Below are positions 6,537-8,357 of a DNA stretch of 8,357 nucleotides, one piece after another. Under the pieces are notes generated by a model. It searched no databases and was not told the origin of the DNA. It saw nothing but the letters and a program-made list of their open reading frames with translations. Each line of letters opens with the position of its first letter. Position 1 is the stretch's first letter. This DNA is from Pyrodictiaceae archaeon (GTDB lineage Archaea; Thermoproteota; Thermoprotei_A; Sulfolobales; Pyrodictiaceae), in NCBI GenBank assembly GCA_027033675.1, contig JALVKZ010000243.1, positions 1 through 8,357 of the forward strand. Direction: 5' to 3'. The translations under genes and the position numbers were made by a program.

Positions 6537-7526
6537 ATGTTTAACCAAATAAAAATTGCCCTCGGCAAGGACAAGAAGTATACTCGGTGCTACTCTACCT
6601 TGCCTAGGCACGTCCACGTGGAGAAACCATTCCACGAGCTATTCGCCGAGGAGGTAAAGCAGCTAGACCAGATTTTCCGCAAACACGTCTCCGAGAAACA
6701 AGTAGACAAGATCCTTGGAGATGGCTGCGTCGCCGCCACCGGCTCCGGTGATAGCTTTGCAGCAGCCTTAGTACTCGCAAGCCTAGCGGGAGAGAATGGA
6801 GAAGCCCTTGACCCCTTAGAAGCCATTGTTACCACTAGACATCGCTCCCTCGCGGAGAGGGGCTGCACGCTCGCAGCAATAAGCATTGGGGGTAGGACAA
6901 AAAGTGTACTGGAGCTGGCCGAGCTCTATGCCTCTAGACGCGGGAGAGTAGTCTGCTACACCGCAAAGGACACTCCCCTGGCCAAGAGGGCCTGCAGCGA
7001 AGTAGTAGAGGTGACCTACCCCGGGACGGTGATGGGTGTCGGTGCTGCTAGGCAACTAGTACTCCTAGGCCTCATAGCCAAGAGTCTTGGTTATGAACCA
7101 CGCATAGGCAGACTTAGCACACCCTGTGCATGGCTAAGGGCGGACGTGTTCACCGGGCTCGCCGAGTCACTAGGCACAGCTATCTATGCCGCGAACAAGC
7201 TTTACGAGATATATGCCAGGCCCGTTAGGTGGGAGTATCTCGAGCAACTAGTACACGCCCCAATCTATAGTGCTCGCAGTGTCGCAGTATTCTATACGGC
7301 AACCACCCCTAGGAAACGACTAGACGAGATAACCAGGACGCTCAGAGAAGCAGGAATTAAGGTCTACAAGGTACTGGCCACGGGAGCACCCTGGGATAAC
7401 GCGGTGACACAGACAGCATACGTGCTAAGCTGCATAGCCAAGCAAGTAGCTAAGGACATGGTTGCTGAGCCAGCATACCGCAAGCACCCCGGGCTAGAGC
7501 CGCTAACAAGGCTAATCTATGGCTAG
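6537..7526 (+). CDS. SIS-domain (sugar isomerase-like) protein
   Basis: A 329-residue cytoplasmic protein with the fold of sugar-phosphate isomerases. The first SIS domain (about 55-190) has the phosphosugar-binding loop ATGSGDSFAAAL (67-78), comparable to GSGxS loops of GlmS/PGI-type proteins, then SIGGRTKSVLELAELYA and VVCYTAKDTPLAK. A second, more divergent SIS-like half (about 205-329) contains SVAVFYTATTPRK and ends KHPGLEPLTRLIYG. The two-domain plan recalls archaeal phosphoglucose/phosphomannose isomerases, but the sequence differs from those and catalytic residues cannot be assigned, so a sensor or regulatory role is equally possible. ATG 6537 is the best start; TTG 6531, just upstream, GTG 6618 and TTG 6600 are alternatives, and no start has a strong ribosome site. 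It is divergent from porG. I am sure of the fold and unsure of the reaction. Confidence 0.8.
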   Translation: MFNQIKIALGKDKKYTRCYSTLPRHVHVEKPFHELFAEEVKQLDQIFRKHVSEKQVDKILGDGCVAATGSGDSFAAALVLASLAGENGEALDPLEAIVTTRHRSLAERGCTLAAISIGGRTKSVLELAELYASRRGRVVCYTAKDTPLAKRACSEVVEVTYPGTVMGVGAARQLVLLGLIAKSLGYEPRIGRLSTPCAWLRADVFTGLAESLGTAIYAANKLYEIYARPVRWEYLEQLVHAPIYSARSVAVFYTATTPRKRLDEITRTLREAGIKVYKVLATGAPWDNAVTQTAYVLSCIAKQVAKDMVAEPAYRKHPGLEPLTRLIYG

Positions 7527-7680
7527 GACTCCTGGGAGGAGCATAGTAAGCCCTATTGGCAGCCCAGCACCCCAGAGGGTTCGATGGGAGAGCCCGAGCA
7601 CTCTGAGTGATGAGGGGAGGCCTCCTTGGCCCCCCTATCAGAGCCCTCTCGGGGGCCGTGAAGAGCAGGCTAGGCCCTGA
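7519..7680 (+). CDS. Short proline-rich reading frame, possible small protein
   Basis: A 53-codon frame from ATG 7519 to TGA 7680. It overlaps the end of the SIS gene by 8 bases (ATGGCTAG), an arrangement that suits translational coupling, and it fills most of the gap before the next gene. The product is rich in Pro, Ser, Gly and Arg (MARTPGRSIVSPIGSPAPQR, later PPWPPYQSPLGG), without membrane segment or Cys motif, and would be largely disordered. I recognise no family. Against it are its short length, a GC-rich hairpin inside it, no clear ribosome site and an unusual composition. It may be a chance frame. Confidence 0.3.
   Translation: MARTPGRSIVSPIGSPAPQRVRWESPSTLSDEGRPPWPPYQSPLGGREEQARP
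7628..7657. repeat. 7-bp GC-only inverted repeat
   Basis: GGCCCCC (7628-7634) and GGGGGCC (7651-7657) flank a 16-base loop. It could form a stable RNA hairpin between the SIS gene and the last gene. No T tract follows, so it is not a standard terminator. Confidence 0.35.
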
Positions 7681-7709
7681 CGAGGAGAGGCACGGGCCAT
7701 GGTAGCTGT

Positions 7710-8357
7710 GTGAGGGTGCTATACGCGTTGGCTCTAAACCTGGGTAATAGGAGCAATGAGTACATCTACGGCGCATATATTACCGCTTTACGTCTCCTTG
7801 CTGGCTGTAGGCGCGGAGAGAGACTCGGGGACGCGCTAGAGGAGGCCGAGGAATACCTAGGCATCGTGCTGGGCGATAACCCGGGGCTGGGCGAGGCCCT
7901 GGAAGCTGCGAGGGAAGTCTATGCAATGGCTAGTAGAGAGGGCTGCGAGGAAGAGCTAATCGGGCTAGAGGAGGGAGGCTACGAGCACATAAGGAGCGCG
8001 CTCTACGCTATAGCCTCTAGGGAGCTGCTTGGGGCGCAAAGCTGGAGGACTAGGCAGGCAATACTAGTCCTTAGGACGATAAGCGATGAGCCAGAGCGCT
8101 GGGAGAAGCTCACGCCACGCGGCACGGTGATAACGAGCCTAGAGGAGCTACACGCTACTGCCTCGCGGCAAGCAGCTCCCGCGGGGCTCAGGGAGAGCTA
8201 CTACACTATAGCACCGTGGCGCAGGATAGAGATAGAGTACAACATGGAGAACGCCATAAACGCGCTCATCCGTAGCGGAGTAATGGTGGAGGCAAGGAGG
8301 CTAGGAGCCTATATAGTCCCGGCACCGTACCTCGAGAAAGAGTTCATCAAGCTACTC
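7710..8357 (+). CDS. Unidentified, largely helical protein (partial, 3' end missing)
   Basis: An open frame of exactly 216 codons reaching the right edge without a stop. It begins with GTG 7710 (MRVLYALALNLGNRSNEY), with GTG 7716 as alternative; an in-frame TAG lies at 7671. No ribosome site is well placed: GGAGAGG at 7684-7690 is 19 bases upstream. Codon use (AGG, CTA, ATA, GAG) is like the neighbours, so it is surely coding. I recognise no family. Residues 1-130 look helical and acidic (EEAEEYLG, REGCEEELIGLEEG). About residues 175-216 (YNMENAINALIRSGVMVEAR then RLGAYIVPAPY) have the helix-helix-wing pattern of a winged-helix domain, which would suit a DNA-binding or complex-assembly role. 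That reading is inference from pattern alone. It may be co-transcribed with the SIS gene. Confidence 0.75.
   Translation, partial: MRVLYALALNLGNRSNEYIYGAYITALRLLAGCRRGERLGDALEEAEEYLGIVLGDNPGLGEALEAAREVYAMASREGCEEELIGLEEGGYEHIRSALYAIASRELLGAQSWRTRQAILVLRTISDEPERWEKLTPRGTVITSLEELHATASRQAAPAGLRESYYTIAPWRRIEIEYNMENAINALIRSGVMVEARRLGAYIVPAPYLEKEFIKLL

Noticed and set aside
7571..7600. A tRNA T-loop-like GGTTCGAT.
   Set aside because: The bases on either side do not form a T stem, and no D arm, anticodon arm or acceptor stem can be drawn around it.
7601..7690. Possible C/D box guide RNA: C box GTGATGA (7607-7613), C'-like GTGAAGA (7659-7665) and D box CTGA (7677-7680).
   Set aside because: Only the C'-to-D spacing (11 bases) fits. 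No D' box lies about 12 bases after the C box, the flanks do not pair into a terminal stem, and at 74 bases it is long for an archaeal guide RNA.
6590..7776. Minus-strand open frames opposite the SIS gene and the region after it (6590-6886, 6816-7055, 7450-7776).
   Set aside because: Their composition is unlike the neighbours, they have no recognisable domain, and they lie opposite well-supported plus-strand coding.
1..8357. CRISPR array, insertion sequence, attachment site or defence system.
   Set aside because: I found no regularly spaced repeats, transposase or integrase motifs, tRNA-end duplication or defence-type domains in any frame I read.

Overview
The window reads as chromosomal DNA of a hyperthermophilic crenarchaeon, most likely Desulfurococcales and possibly close to Pyrodictiaceae. 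The evidence is a moderately GC-rich base composition, frequent AGG, CTA, ATA and GAG codons, GTG and TTG starts behind GGAGGTG-type Shine-Dalgarno sites, a four-subunit archaeal pyruvate:ferredoxin oxidoreductase, and an acylaminoacyl peptidase strikingly like the Aeropyrum pernix enzyme. The assignment is an inference from composition and remembered homologues; no search was run.

Layout. At the left edge is the 5' end of a minus-strand gene for an exported protein (1-181). It diverges from a plus-strand row of three genes: an MJ0936/YfcE-type metallophosphoesterase (364-876), a small uncharacterised protein (906-1265) with a faint DUF371-like look, and the S9-family acylaminoacyl peptidase (about 1337-3121). 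An AT-rich 55-base gap separates that row from the converging minus-strand operon porG-porD-porA-porB (6402 down to 3177), which encodes the gamma, delta, alpha and beta subunits of pyruvate:ferredoxin oxidoreductase. The por operon diverges from a double-SIS-domain sugar-phosphate-binding protein (6537-7526). The intergenic region between them carries a 9-bp inverted repeat and alternating GGGGCT boxes. After the SIS gene come a short proline-rich reading frame (7519-7680) and a partial, unrecognised gene that runs off the right edge (7710-8357).

How the genes fit together. The peptidase releases N-acylated or small-peptide amino acids and the por complex oxidises pyruvate to acetyl-CoA with reduction of ferredoxin, as expected in a peptide- or carbohydrate-using anaerobe. 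They are convergent, so they are not co-transcribed. The SIS protein faces the por operon across a shared regulatory region, which makes a link to sugar-phosphate sensing or isomerisation possible but unproven. I see no CRISPR array, insertion sequence, tRNA or rRNA. No clearly new multi-gene system is visible. The least explained parts are the two unidentified proteins, the proline-rich frame and the two palindromic intergenic sites.
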